Source of the DNA: WTKG01 sp963735005
GTDB taxonomy: Bacteria > Actinomycetota > Actinomycetes > Actinomycetales > Demequinaceae
Length of the DNA stretch: 64,000 bases
Reading direction: 5' to 3'
NCBI GenBank assembly: GCA_963735005.1
Contig: CAVTJA010000010.1
Coordinates: forward strand, 1 to 64,000
Part shown: one piece after another, positions 55,194 to 63,443 of the stretch
Layout of the letters: every line of letters starts with the position of its first letter
Position numbering within the stretch: position 1 is the stretch's first letter
Program-made: the position numbers and the translations under genes
Notes under the pieces: generated by a model
Database searches by the model: none
Seen by the model: the letters and a program-made list of their open reading frames with translations, nothing else
What the model was told of the DNA's origin: nothing

Positions 55194-56279
55194 ATGCCCA
55201 GTTCCGCTCTGTTCTCCCCTCTCACCGTCCGCGGCACCACGTTCCGCAACCGCCTGTGGGTGTCCCCCATGTGCCAGTACTCGTGCGAGGACCGCGACGG
55301 CGTGCCCACCGATTGGCACCTCGCCCACCTTGGCTCCTTCGCGCGCGGCGGCGCAGGGCTGGTCGTCGCAGAGGCGACCGGCGTGGTTCCCGAGGGCCGC
55401 ATCAGCGCGTGGGACACCGGGCTATGGAACGACGACCAGCGGGACGGCTTCGCGCGGATCGTCGACTTCATTCACAGCCAGGGCGCGGCGGCGGGTATCC
55501 AGCTGGCGCACGCCGGGCGCAAGGCGTCCACGTACCGCGACTGGAGCGGGCGCGGCAGCCAGCCCATCGAGGACGGCGGCTGGCAAAGCGTCGCGCCAAG
55601 CGCGAAGGCGTTCGAGGGGCTCGCGGAGCCACGCGCGCTCACCGTGGACGAGATCGGGGCGGTGGTCACGGCGTTCGCCGACGCCGCGCGCCGCGCGGTC
55701 CAGGCCGGGTTCGACATCATCGACCTGCACGCCGCGCACGGGTACCTGGTGCACCAGTTCCTGTCCCCGCTCTCCAACGACCGCGAGGACGACTACGGCG
55801 GCTCGCTTGAGAACCGCGCGCGCCTCATCCTCGACATCGTGCGCGCCGTGCGCGCCGAGGTGGGCGAGTCCTTCCCGCTGATGGTGCGCTTCTCCGCCAC
55901 CGACTGGGTGGAGCCCGACGGCTGGACCCCGGACCAGATGCACACCGTCGCCGGCTGGGCCGTCGAGGCGGGCGCCGACCTCTTCGACGTCTCGAGCGGC
56001 GGCCTGATCCCCGGAGTCAAAATCCCCACGGGGCCCAGCTATCAGGTGCCCTTCGCGGCGGCGCTCAAGGCCGCTGTAGGGGCACCCGTCGTGACGGTCG
56101 GGCAGATCACCGAGGCCGAGCAGGCCGAGGGCATCGCCGCTTCTGGAGATGCGGACGCCGTGATGGTGGGCCGCCAGTTCCTGCGCGACCCGCACTTTGG
56201 GCTACGCGCCGCGCACGAACTTGGCGTCGCACTCGACTACTGGGCTCCGCAGTACGAGCGCGGCCGCTGGCCCCGCTAG
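55194..56279 (+). CDS. Old Yellow Enzyme (NADH:flavin oxidoreductase, YqjM type)
   Basis: 361 residues from ATG 55194 (AGAGGA upstream); an earlier GTG/ATG lacks a site. FMN barrel of the YqjM class: SPMCQYSCEDRDGVPTDWH with the redox-tuning Cys and Tyr, and DLHAAHGYLVHQFLSPLSN with the substrate-binding His pair. NDREDDYGGSLENRARLIL and the C-terminal FMN-phosphate site (VMVGRQFLRDPHF) follow. It reduces activated double bonds (enals, enones, nitro compounds) with NAD(P)H in the cytoplasm. Its TAG overlaps the convergent permease stop. Confidence 0.92.
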   Translation: MPSSALFSPLTVRGTTFRNRLWVSPMCQYSCEDRDGVPTDWHLAHLGSFARGGAGLVVAEATGVVPEGRISAWDTGLWNDDQRDGFARIVDFIHSQGAAAGIQLAHAGRKASTYRDWSGRGSQPIEDGGWQSVAPSAKAFEGLAEPRALTVDEIGAVVTAFADAARRAVQAGFDIIDLHAAHGYLVHQFLSPLSNDREDDYGGSLENRARLILDIVRAVRAEVGESFPLMVRFSATDWVEPDGWTPDQMHTVAGWAVEAGADLFDVSSGGLIPGVKIPTGPSYQVPFAAALKAAVGAPVVTVGQITEAEQAEGIAASGDADAVMVGRQFLRDPHFGLRAAHELGVALDYWAPQYERGRWPR

Positions 56280-57058
56280 TCCGCGAACGCCGTCGCGCGC
56301 CGCAATACCGAATAGCCGACGAGGCCGAACGTTGCTGCCGGGACAAGTGCCCACGACATCAACGCCACGAGCGACTGGTCAGTGAAGAAGTCGCCCACCG
56401 CAGTCCACGAGTCCGTCGAGATCACGAGCCACAGCGCGCCCACCAGTAGCAGGGCAATCAAGCCAGAGAACACAAGCACGCCGTTTGCGCGCCACCGGAC
56501 GTACGCCGTCCCGTACATGATCCCCACGCCGAACATCATCAGCAGCAGGGTGAAGTACGCGTAGCCGACCTGCCACAAAGGCACGTCCACCAGGCCGATC
56601 GGCGCGAAGAAGGCGCCGTTGACGCCCCACCCGCCCGTGGCGTCCTCGATGCCCGACAGCAGCGCGATGCCCGCGCCGTACATCAACGCCAACAGCACGA
56701 AGTACACGAGGGACCCTAGGTAGTAGTCGCGCCGCGTGACGGAGTAGCCCAGCGCGAACCGGAACGTGAGGTTCATCGCCTGGATGCCCACGACCATCAT
56801 GAAGATGATGATCCAGCTGATGCCGCCGCTCATCTGGAAGCCGCCCGAGTCGACGCTGCCGGGCCCGCCGAGCGCGGCCTGGACGATCCGCCAGATCGCG
56901 TACGTGAGGCCGAACACAGCGGCGACGACGAGCCACGGCGTGATGATCGTGGTCCAGGGGTTGGCCGTGTGCAGGCGCACGACGTTCCAGATCCGGCCAA
57001 GCGCCGACGGCGCGGCAGGGCTGGGGACGGTCTGCGGGTGACGTGTCGCGGCGGTCAT
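56276..57058 (-). CDS. ABC transporter membrane subunit of the GntR-controlled cassette
   Basis: 260 residues with six membrane helices after a polar N-terminus: PWLVVAAVFGLTYAIWRIV, SWIIIFMMVVGIQAMNLTF, then YYLGSLVYFVLLALMYGAG and three more, ending VGYSVLRRATAFAD. The region SVTRRDYYLGSL is common in permeases of YtrA-regulated cassettes. Start and ATPase stop overlap (57055-57058). Substrate unknown; such cassettes often respond to wall-active antibiotics. Confidence 0.78.
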   Translation of the reverse strand: MTAATRHPQTVPSPAAPSALGRIWNVVRLHTANPWTTIITPWLVVAAVFGLTYAIWRIVQAALGGPGSVDSGGFQMSGGISWIIIFMMVVGIQAMNLTFRFALGYSVTRRDYYLGSLVYFVLLALMYGAGIALLSGIEDATGGWGVNGAFFAPIGLVDVPLWQVGYAYFTLLLMMFGVGIMYGTAYVRWRANGVLVFSGLIALLLVGALWLVISTDSWTAVGDFFTDQSLVALMSWALVPAATFGLVGYSVLRRATAFAD

Positions 57059-57945
57059 GACGCGACCTCCTCTCGGGCGGGGGCGCCGCCGGTGCGGCGC
57101 ACGATGAGTTGCTGAAGCGAGACTGGGGAGACCTCGAGCCCGGCGCGCTTGGCTGCGGTGAGGTCCTTGGGCGAAAGGCCCTCGAGCGTGATGGTCTTGA
57201 GGCCTCCAAGCGACGAGGCGTCGAGCACGGGCCGGCCGCGGCCGAACTTGTCGACGTCCGAGGCCTTGCCCGCAAGGGTCACGGCGCTCGCGCGCAACTC
57301 GTCCGCGTCGCCGTCCGTGACGATCCGGCCGTCGTGGATCACGAGCACGCGCTCGAGCAGCGGAGCGGCCTCGTCGATCAGGTGAGTCGATAGCAGCACC
57401 GTGCGCGGGTGCTCTGCGAAGTCCGCGAGAAGGCGGTCATAGAAGAGTTGGCGCGCGACGGCGTCGAGCCCCGCGTAGGGCTCGTCGAGCAACGTCAGCT
57501 CAGCGCGCGAGGCGAGGCCCACGATGACCCCGACGGCGGATCGTTGGCCGCGCGACATCTTCTTCATCCGCCGGTTGAGAGGCACCTTGAACTCGGAGGC
57601 CAGCTGGGCCGCGTACTCCGCGTCCCAGTTCTCGAAGAACCACTGAGCGGACTTGAGTACGTGTTCGCCCTTGAACTGGTCCGGGTAGGTCTGTGACTCC
57701 TTGATGAAGCACACCCTGCGCAGCACGTTCGCGTTCTCTACCGGAGACTCACCAAAGACGCGCACCGTGCCTGCGGACGCGAAGTCTTGGCCGGTGAGAA
57801 GGTGCATCAGCGTCGTCTTTCCGGCGCCGTTACGACCGAGGAGACCGTGGATGCCCGGGCCGTCGAGCGAGAAAGACACGTCGGAGACCGCGGCGACGCT
57901 CCCGTAAGTCTTGCTGAGGCCACTCGCCTCGATGATGGAGGTCAT
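57055..57945 (-). CDS. ABC ATPase of the GntR-controlled cassette
   Basis: 296 residues. Walker A GRNGAGKTTLMHLLTG, a variant signature MSRGQRSAVGVIVGLAS (SRGQ for SGGQ, usual in YtrB-like ATPases), Walker B LTLLDEPYAGLD and the switch LLSTHLIDEAAPLLE. An extra C-terminal domain of about 80 residues follows. Overlaps the GntR stop at 57942-57945. Confidence 0.88.
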   Translation of the reverse strand: MTSIIEASGLSKTYGSVAAVSDVSFSLDGPGIHGLLGRNGAGKTTLMHLLTGQDFASAGTVRVFGESPVENANVLRRVCFIKESQTYPDQFKGEHVLKSAQWFFENWDAEYAAQLASEFKVPLNRRMKKMSRGQRSAVGVIVGLASRAELTLLDEPYAGLDAVARQLFYDRLLADFAEHPRTVLLSTHLIDEAAPLLERVLVIHDGRIVTDGDADELRASAVTLAGKASDVDKFGRGRPVLDASSLGGLKTITLEGLSPKDLTAAKRAGLEVSPVSLQQLIVRRTGGAPAREEVAS

Positions 57946-58298
57946 CGCCCCATCTCCTTTCTGATCAGTCCGTCAATGACTTCGTAGGTGATGCCAAGCG
58001 CGACCGCGTGGGACACGAGCGGCTCCACGAACTCGGCGGCGAACTCTTGGCGGCGCTCCGCGAGGAGGCGCTCCCGCGCCCCGTCCGCGACGAACATCCC
58101 CACGCCGCGGCGCTTGTAAAGCACGCCTGCGTCCACGAGGCGCGTGATTCCCTTGAGCGCGGTCGCGGGGTTGATCTTGTAGAACGCGGCGAGCTCGTTG
58201 ATGGAGGGCACCTGGGACTCCTCCGCCATCGTGCCGCTGACGATCTCGTCTGCAAGCCGCTCTGCGACCTGCATGAAGATCGGCCGTCCGTCGTCCAT
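57942..58298 (-). CDS. GntR-family regulator (YtrA subfamily)
   Basis: 118 residues from ATG 58298 (GGAGG upstream). Winged helix: RPIFMQVAERLADEIVSGTM, VPSINELAAFYKINPATALK and LYKRRGVGMFVADGARERL. The short helical tail without an effector domain marks the YtrA subfamily. First gene of the cassette; the perfect palindrome at 58315-58344 lies 17 bases upstream of its start. Confidence 0.9.
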   Translation of the reverse strand: MDDGRPIFMQVAERLADEIVSGTMAEESQVPSINELAAFYKINPATALKGITRLVDAGVLYKRRGVGMFVADGARERLLAERRQEFAAEFVEPLVSHAVALGITYEVIDGLIRKEMGR

Positions 58299-58314
58299 CA
58301 CTCGCCTCCACCGC

Positions 58315-58344
58315 GTTAGTTAGTTACTTCACTGACTAACTAAC
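58315..58344 (-). promoter_or_regulatory. YtrA-type operator
   Basis: GTTAGTTAGT (58315-58324) and ACTAACTAAC (58335-58344) form a perfect 10-base inverted repeat with a 10-base spacer in an otherwise G+C-rich region, immediately before the GntR/ABC cassette. Long AGTTAG-type palindromes are typical of YtrA targets. Confidence 0.85.
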
Positions 58345-58462
58345 CATGCGGGCGCCGCTATGTCAACTCCATCGCAAAAACCGCGTGCCCGCACGCCGCG
58401 CAACCCGTGACGCGAAATACACTTCAGTGTGACTTCCTCTCGACGACGAGAAGGGGCGCCAA

Positions 58463-60493
58463 GTGCCCCGCCCAGCTGAAGGCGGCTCGGCCTACCGGCC
58501 CGGCCTCGACGGCATCCGCGCGATCGCCGTGATTGGCGTGGTGCTCTACCACGTGGGCGCTCCCTGGCTGCCGGGCGGCCTCATGGGAGTCGGCGTCTTC
58601 TTCACACTCAGCGGCTACCTCATCACGTCCATCCTCATCAGCCGCTGGGAGCGCTACGGTTCGCTGCGCCTGGGCCGGTTCTGGCTCGCTCGCGCCAGGC
58701 GGTTGCTGCCCGCTCTCTTTCTCATGCTCGCCGCCGTGCTGCTTGCCGCCGCGTGGATCGCGCGTGACCAGCTGGACGCACTATGGCGCGAGGCACTGTC
58801 GGCCGCGCTATACGTGGCCAACTGGACGGACATCTACACCGGCGACAGCTACTTCGACGCGACCGCCGCCGCCGGGCCGCTCGACCACCTGTGGTCGCTC
58901 GCGGTTGAGGAACAGTTCTACCTGCTGTGGCCGCTGCTGCTGTGGGGCCTGCTGTGGATTACCCGCGGTAGCCGCAAGTGGATGGTGGGGGCGATCCTGG
59001 GACTTGGCGCGGGGTCCTTCGCGCTGCTGTGGCTGCTCGCGAGCTCCACCTTCGACAACACGCGCGCGTACGAGGGCACGGACACGCGCGCCGGCGCGCT
59101 GTTGATTGGCGCGGCGCTCGCGGTGGCCTGGCGTGGAGGCGTCACGGCAAAACCGCTCAAGGCCAAGACCAGGTCCACGTCCAAGAAGCGCAAGAAGATC
59201 AAGCCGAAGGCGCCGGTGTTTGCGCCCGCCTCCCGCTGGCTCGAGTTCGGCGGCGCGGTCGGGCTCGCCGCCGTGATCACGCTCATGGCCACCGTCGACG
59301 ACTACTCGCTCGCGCTCTACCGTGGCGGCCTGCTTGGCCTCGCCGTCGCCACGGCGCTGCTGGTGGCGGCCGCCGCCCACCCAAGATCGATCACCGCCCG
59401 CGTCCTTGGGGTAGCGCCGCTGCAGTGGATCGGCGAGCGTTCTTACGGCATCTACCTGTGGCACCTGCCCGTCATCGCGCTGATGCCCGAGAGGCTGCTT
59501 GAGGGCGTCACGTGGGCGCGCGCACTCATCGCTGCGGCCCTCACCGTCGGCATCTCCGCGCTCAGCTGGTGGGCGATCGAGAACCCCATCCGCACGCGGG
59601 GCTTCAAGGACGTGCTGCGCATCGGCGCCGCCCACATCGGCAAGATCACCCTGCGGGCGCCGGTCGCCGTGGGCGCCGCCGTCGTGGTGGTCGCGGGCAC
59701 GGCCATGCTCGCCTCGCCCACGGGCGTGACCAACCTGAACCCGCCCCCGCCGTCTCCCTCGCCCCTGCCCCCCGCCCCCGCCAACTGGCCATTCGCGGCA
59801 CTGCCCAGCGTCGTGCCGCTTGCGCCCCCGGTGGTCGAGCCGCTCGTGCCAGCGCTCGCCGGCAAGACGTCGTGCACGGCGGTGCTTCACGTGGGCGACT
59901 CCACCTCACTAGGCCTCATCAGCAAGACATCCCTGCCGGACAAGGACGACCGCATCCAGGCCCAGTTCGAACGCGTAGGCATCACGGAGGTGCGGACGGA
60001 CATCCTGGGCGCGCGCTCGATCGTCGAGAAGTGGCACGACCAGCCAAACGCCCAGGACGCCGTGCGGTCGGCCAAGCACGACGGCTTCAAAGGCTGCTAC
60101 GTCATCGCCATGGGGCTCAACGAGGCCGCGAACGTGGCGGTGGGCGGCCAGGCGAGCCTCAAGGACCGCATCGACAAGATGCAGCACCTGGTGGGCGACA
60201 GCCCCACGATGTGGACGACGGTGCGCACACGCCGCTCGGACGGGCCGTGGGCCAACAAAGAGATGATGAAGATGAACCGTGCCCTCGAGGAGGCGTGCCT
60301 GCGCTACCCGAACATGCGCGTGTACGACTGGGGCGGCGAGGTGAAGAACAGCTGGTTCATCTCGGACGACATCCACTACACGTCGCAGGGCGACCGCGAG
60401 CACGCGCGACGCATCGCCGACGCCCTGGCCGTCGCGTTCCCGGCGGTGGGGCCAACGTCCTTCACCTGCATGGTGGGCTCAGGCGACGACTGA
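58463..60493 (+). CDS. Membrane acyltransferase with extracellular SGNH-like domain (OafA type)
   Basis: 676 residues from GTG 58463. The N-terminal acyltransferase-3 domain (about 1-400) has ten membrane helices with RPGLDGIRAIAVIGVVLYHV (family His), FFTLSGYLITSIL, RFWLARARRLLPALFLML and LWSLAVEEQFYLLWPLLLW. A Lys-rich cytosolic loop (TRSTSKKRKKIKPK) sits between helices. After a Pro-rich linker the extracellular SGNH domain follows: VLHVGDSTSLGL (Ser), GLNEAANVAVG (Asn block) and SDDIHYTSQGDREHA (Asp-His pair). It O-acylates surface glycans or peptidoglycan. Confidence 0.9.
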   Translation: MPRPAEGGSAYRPGLDGIRAIAVIGVVLYHVGAPWLPGGLMGVGVFFTLSGYLITSILISRWERYGSLRLGRFWLARARRLLPALFLMLAAVLLAAAWIARDQLDALWREALSAALYVANWTDIYTGDSYFDATAAAGPLDHLWSLAVEEQFYLLWPLLLWGLLWITRGSRKWMVGAILGLGAGSFALLWLLASSTFDNTRAYEGTDTRAGALLIGAALAVAWRGGVTAKPLKAKTRSTSKKRKKIKPKAPVFAPASRWLEFGGAVGLAAVITLMATVDDYSLALYRGGLLGLAVATALLVAAAAHPRSITARVLGVAPLQWIGERSYGIYLWHLPVIALMPERLLEGVTWARALIAAALTVGISALSWWAIENPIRTRGFKDVLRIGAAHIGKITLRAPVAVGAAVVVVAGTAMLASPTGVTNLNPPPPSPSPLPPAPANWPFAALPSVVPLAPPVVEPLVPALAGKTSCTAVLHVGDSTSLGLISKTSLPDKDDRIQAQFERVGITEVRTDILGARSIVEKWHDQPNAQDAVRSAKHDGFKGCYVIAMGLNEAANVAVGGQASLKDRIDKMQHLVGDSPTMWTTVRTRRSDGPWANKEMMKMNRALEEACLRYPNMRVYDWGGEVKNSWFISDDIHYTSQGDREHARRIADALAVAFPAVGPTSFTCMVGSGDD

Positions 60494-60523
60494 CGCGTCG
60501 GCCGGTGGCTCTAGAGTGGTGCC

Positions 60524-61123
60524 ATGGCCACCCCCGACCACCTCGTCTGGATTGACTGCGAGATGACCGGCCTCGACGCCGTCAACGACGCCCTGATCGA
60601 GGTGGCAGCGATCGTCACCGACGGCGAGCTCAACCCCATCGGCGACGGCGTCTCCGTCGTCATCAAGCCGCCCGCCGCCGCGCTTGACCAGATGGGCGAT
60701 TTTGTGCGCGAGATGCACGTGACGTCTGGCCTGCTTCCCGAACTCGAGGGCGGGCTGACGATGGCGGAGGCCCAGCAGGTGGTGCTCGACTACGTGCGCG
60801 AGCACACCACCGAGGGCAAGGCGCCGCTGGCGGGCAACACGGTGGGGATGGACAAGGTCTTCCTGGAGCGAGACATGCCCGAGCTCGCCGCGTGGCTCCA
60901 CTACCGCGTCGTAGACGTCAGCTCCATCAAGGAGCTCGTGCGCCGCTGGTACCCGCGCGTGTTCTTCAACGGCCCAGAGAAGACGGGCGGCCACCGCGCG
61001 CTCGGCGACATCCAGGATTCCATTCGGGAGCTGCGCTACTACCGCGAGACGGTCTTCGTGCCGCTACCCGGCCCCGAGTCCAACGCCGCCAAGGCCGCCG
61101 CGGAATCCGTCGCCGACGCTTAG
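60524..61123 (+). CDS. orn: Oligoribonuclease
   Basis: 199 residues. DEDDh exonuclease: HLVWIDCEMTGLDAVNDALI (Asp, Glu), PLAGNTVGMDKVFLERDM (Asp) and GGHRALGDIQDSIREL (His, Asp). It degrades 2-5-nt RNAs and linear pGpG in the cytoplasm and is essential in many bacteria. tRNA-His lies 43 bases downstream on the same strand, an arrangement common in actinobacteria. Confidence 0.95.
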   Translation: MATPDHLVWIDCEMTGLDAVNDALIEVAAIVTDGELNPIGDGVSVVIKPPAAALDQMGDFVREMHVTSGLLPELEGGLTMAEAQQVVLDYVREHTTEGKAPLAGNTVGMDKVFLERDMPELAAWLHYRVVDVSSIKELVRRWYPRVFFNGPEKTGGHRALGDIQDSIRELRYYRETVFVPLPGPESNAAKAAAESVADA

Positions 61124-61166
61124 CCGACGCGATACACTAATCGCCGGTCCGATCACGGGCCTCATG

Positions 61167-61243
61167 GTGCCTGTAGTTCAGTTGGTTAGAACGCCGCCTT
61201 GTGGTGGCGGAGGCCGCGGGTTCGAGTCCCGTCAGGCACCCCA
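61167..61243 (+). tRNA. tRNA-His (anticodon GTG)
   Basis: Acceptor GTGCCTG pairs with CAGGCAC; an upstream G (61166) faces C at 61240, the hallmark extra pair of tRNA-His. The anticodon arm CCGCC-TTGTGGT-GGCGG gives GTG. The T arm contains GGTTCGAGTCC, and CCA is encoded (61241-61243). Confidence 0.96.
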
Positions 61244-61248
61244 TGTAT

Positions 61249-61283
61249 GCGAAAGGCCCGCGGGAGTCCCGCGGGCCTTTCGC
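61249..61283. terminator. Strong bidirectional terminator
   Basis: A perfect 16-base stem (61249-61264 with 61268-61283) closes a 3-base loop. The core GGCCCGCGGG is flanked by GAAA on the left and TTTC on the right, followed by CGCTTTG. It ends tRNA-His transcription and can serve the convergent glsB gene. Confidence 0.88.
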
Positions 61284-61311
61284 TTTGCCGCGCACAGCGC
61301 GGCCGCGATCG

Positions 61312-61566
61312 CTATTTCTTCTTGAACAGGGAGCCGCCCACTCCTAGCAGGATGATCGCGAGGACGATCGAGATCGCCCACCGAATCCAGTCGATTCCAT
61401 TGGTCTCAGCCACGCCCAGCGCATCCGCGAGGTAGAAACCGCCAACCGCGCCGCCGATGCCAGCGAGCCAGTTGCCCCACCAGGGCATCCCGGACTTTCC
61501 GCGGCGAAGCAGCGAAGCGATAATCGCGAGTACTGCGCCCGCGATGAGTGCATGCCAAAGTCCCAT
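61312..61566 (-). CDS. GlsB/YeaQ/YmgE-family small membrane protein
   Basis: 84 residues from ATG 61566 (GAGAGGAAA upstream). Three membrane helices: LWHALIAGAVLAIIASLLRR, a Gly-rich middle WLAGIGGAVGGFYLADALG, and WAISIVLAIILLGVGGSLF. The tail is KKK. The Gly-rich pattern fits the transglycosylase-associated/GlsB stress family. Function in the envelope stress response is inferred from the family. Confidence 0.85.
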   Translation of the reverse strand: MGLWHALIAGAVLAIIASLLRRGKSGMPWWGNWLAGIGGAVGGFYLADALGVAETNGIDWIRWAISIVLAIILLGVGGSLFKKK

Positions 61567-61658
61567 GATGATTTCCTCTCCAACGCGAGCGCCGTCGTTG
61601 GCGCCCCCGCCAGGCTATCGTTGTGCGGTAGCAATAGCACGGGTCAACCTGGAGGAAC

Positions 61659-62414
61659 ATGCTCGCCGCCCTGACCGGCACTGGCCTCTCGGCCGCGGCC
61701 GGACTCAACGCGTTCATCCCGCTCGTCATCGTCGGCGTGCTGGCCCGATGGACCGAGCTCATCAAGCTGCCGGACGGCCTCGACTGGCTGGCATCCTGGC
61801 CCGCCATCATCATCTCGCTGGTTCTCCTGCTCGCCGAGCTGGTGCTCGACAAGATCCCCGGCGTTGATCACGTCAACGACGTCATCCAGACCGCCGTGCG
61901 CCCGCTCGTCGGCTCCGTGATCTTCGCGGCAACCGCGGCCGCCGACGTCGTGGAGAACTCGCAGTTCTGGCAAGACCACTCGTGGCTGGGCTACACGCTC
62001 GGCGCGATCGTGGCGCTGGTGGTGCACACGGCCAAGGCCGCGTCGCGCACGGCCGTCAACGCGGCCACCGGCGGCACCGGCTCCCCCGTCGCGTCGTTCG
62101 CCGAGGACGCCACCGCCGTCAGCATGAGTTTCGCGGCCATCCTGCTGCCGTGGCTCGTGCTGCTGTTCATTTTCGGCATGGTGTTCGCGGTCTATCGGAT
62201 TGTGACCACGGGCCGACGGCGGCGTCGGCGCAAGGCAGAGCGCCAGGCCCAGGGTCGCGCGGCGCGGCGCAAGCTGTCGCTGTGGCCCGCCGAGCGCAAG
62301 AACAAGTTGCTTGACCGCTTCCGCCTCAAGACGGACGACCTCGACGGCCCGAGGAACTTCAGGACACGAAGAGGACTAGCGCGCACGACGACAATGAACC
62401 TCTCCGACAGCTAG
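61659..62414 (+). CDS. DUF4126-family membrane protein
   Basis: 251 residues: GTGLSAAAGLNAFIPLVIVG at the start, then two to three more helices (IIISLVLLLAELVLDK with PGVDHVNDVIQT, GYTLGAIVALVVHTAKAASR) and LLPWLVLLFIFGMVFAVYRI. A basic cytosolic tail follows (GRRRRRRKAERQAQGR). The SAAAGLNAF(I)PL opening is the mark of DUF4126. Function unknown. Confidence 0.85.
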   Translation: MLAALTGTGLSAAAGLNAFIPLVIVGVLARWTELIKLPDGLDWLASWPAIIISLVLLLAELVLDKIPGVDHVNDVIQTAVRPLVGSVIFAATAAADVVENSQFWQDHSWLGYTLGAIVALVVHTAKAASRTAVNAATGGTGSPVASFAEDATAVSMSFAAILLPWLVLLFIFGMVFAVYRIVTTGRRRRRRKAERQAQGRAARRKLSLWPAERKNKLLDRFRLKTDDLDGPRNFRTRRGLARTTTMNLSDS

Positions 62415-62415
62415 G

Positions 62416-62464
62416 CCGGCGCCGCGCTCGCAAGGCTGATCTCTACGCCCGCAAGCGCGGCGCC
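62416..62464. terminator. Hairpin between DUF4126 and the LRR gene
   Basis: Arms 62416-62430 and 62450-62464 (CGGCGCCGCGCT core) pair over 15 bases with one mismatch around a 19-base loop, directly after the DUF4126 stop and before the convergent LRR gene stop. Likely ends one or both transcripts; no T-run. Confidence 0.6.
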
Positions 62465-62488
62465 GTCCAGCTAGCGGCCAGAGTGTCC

Positions 62489-63429
62489 CTACTCGTCGGG
62501 GTCAATTCCTCGATCGAGCAGGACGGTTCGCAACGGAGGCGTGTAGTCACGTCTTGAGCGCATGCCGATTGTCGCAAGGCGAGGTAGCCCAATTAGCGGC
62601 GACAGATCGCCATCGAGGATCCGTGTCGATCCAGCCGCCAGCAGGGTCTCAAGGCCCCGGAGGTCCCGCAACGGTTCGAGCGACGCAACGTCCTTCACAT
62701 CAGATATGTCGAGAAACCGGAGCCCCCTCAGCGCCCGAGTGAAACCTAGGTTATCGAGGCCGGTGCAGCGCTCAAGCACGAGCTTCTCAAGTGCCTGCAT
62801 CTGCGCGATTGGGGAAAACTCGGTGAGTGACCGCGCGTAAGTAATCTCGACGTCGACCATTGCCGAAAAAGCCTTGAGCCCGCCAATATCCTCGAGTCTC
62901 CGCGCGTTCAGCAGCCGCAGGCCACGCAAATCATTGAACTTGGCGACGCTCGCGAGATCTGTTCCGGCGAAATCCTCGAGTCCGAGTTCCCGAAACTGCG
63001 GGCCAGCGCCCACGTCGAACTGCACGTAGCCCTCGGGCCCGAAGAAACTCTCGAGATGCGGCAGTCGACGAAGACTGATAGCCGAATCGCTGGAGGCCGG
63101 CGCTGATACAACTAGGTGTCGGACGCTATCCGAGAGCTCATACAGCAGGTCAGCAGCGATAGGCTCCATAGTGACGATATCGAGTTGCGGTGAGTCGAGC
63201 TCGGCGATCCGGAAAAGGTTGACTGGATACAACAGCGTGACCCTCGAAACTTTGCGCGACCACAGTTTCACCGCGCGGAAGGTCGCGTTAGTGAGCGAAC
63301 GCGCGTAGAGCACGAGTTCTGTGCTCTCCCCGTCAAGCGAGACATCGACTACGGCCCAGTCGCGTCCGAAGGCCCGCCGCCTCCCCGCATCCGGACGTCG
63401 GCTTGCCACGACTTCTTGTCGGCCACCAT
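62489..63429 (-). pseudogene. Leucine-rich-repeat protein, likely immunity protein of the toxin upstream; one frame break
   Basis: About 310 residues. ATG 63429 has GAGG upstream and lies 14 bases after the toxin stop, giving MVADKKSWQADVRMRGG. A one-base break in a G/C-rich run near 63385 moves the rest to the next frame (AFGRDWAVVDVSLDGESTEL) down to the stop at 62489. A domain of about 120 residues is followed by at least six irregular leucine-rich repeats (FNDLRGLRLLNARRLEDIG, MQALEKLVLERCTGLDNLG, LRGLRFLDISDVKDVASL). It is cytosolic and of low G+C for this genome. Immediate position after a toxin tip is the usual place of an immunity gene. A longer upstream frame to 63676 is antisense-like and rejected. 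Confidence 0.65.
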
Positions 63430-63443
63430 ATACATCCTCGTCG

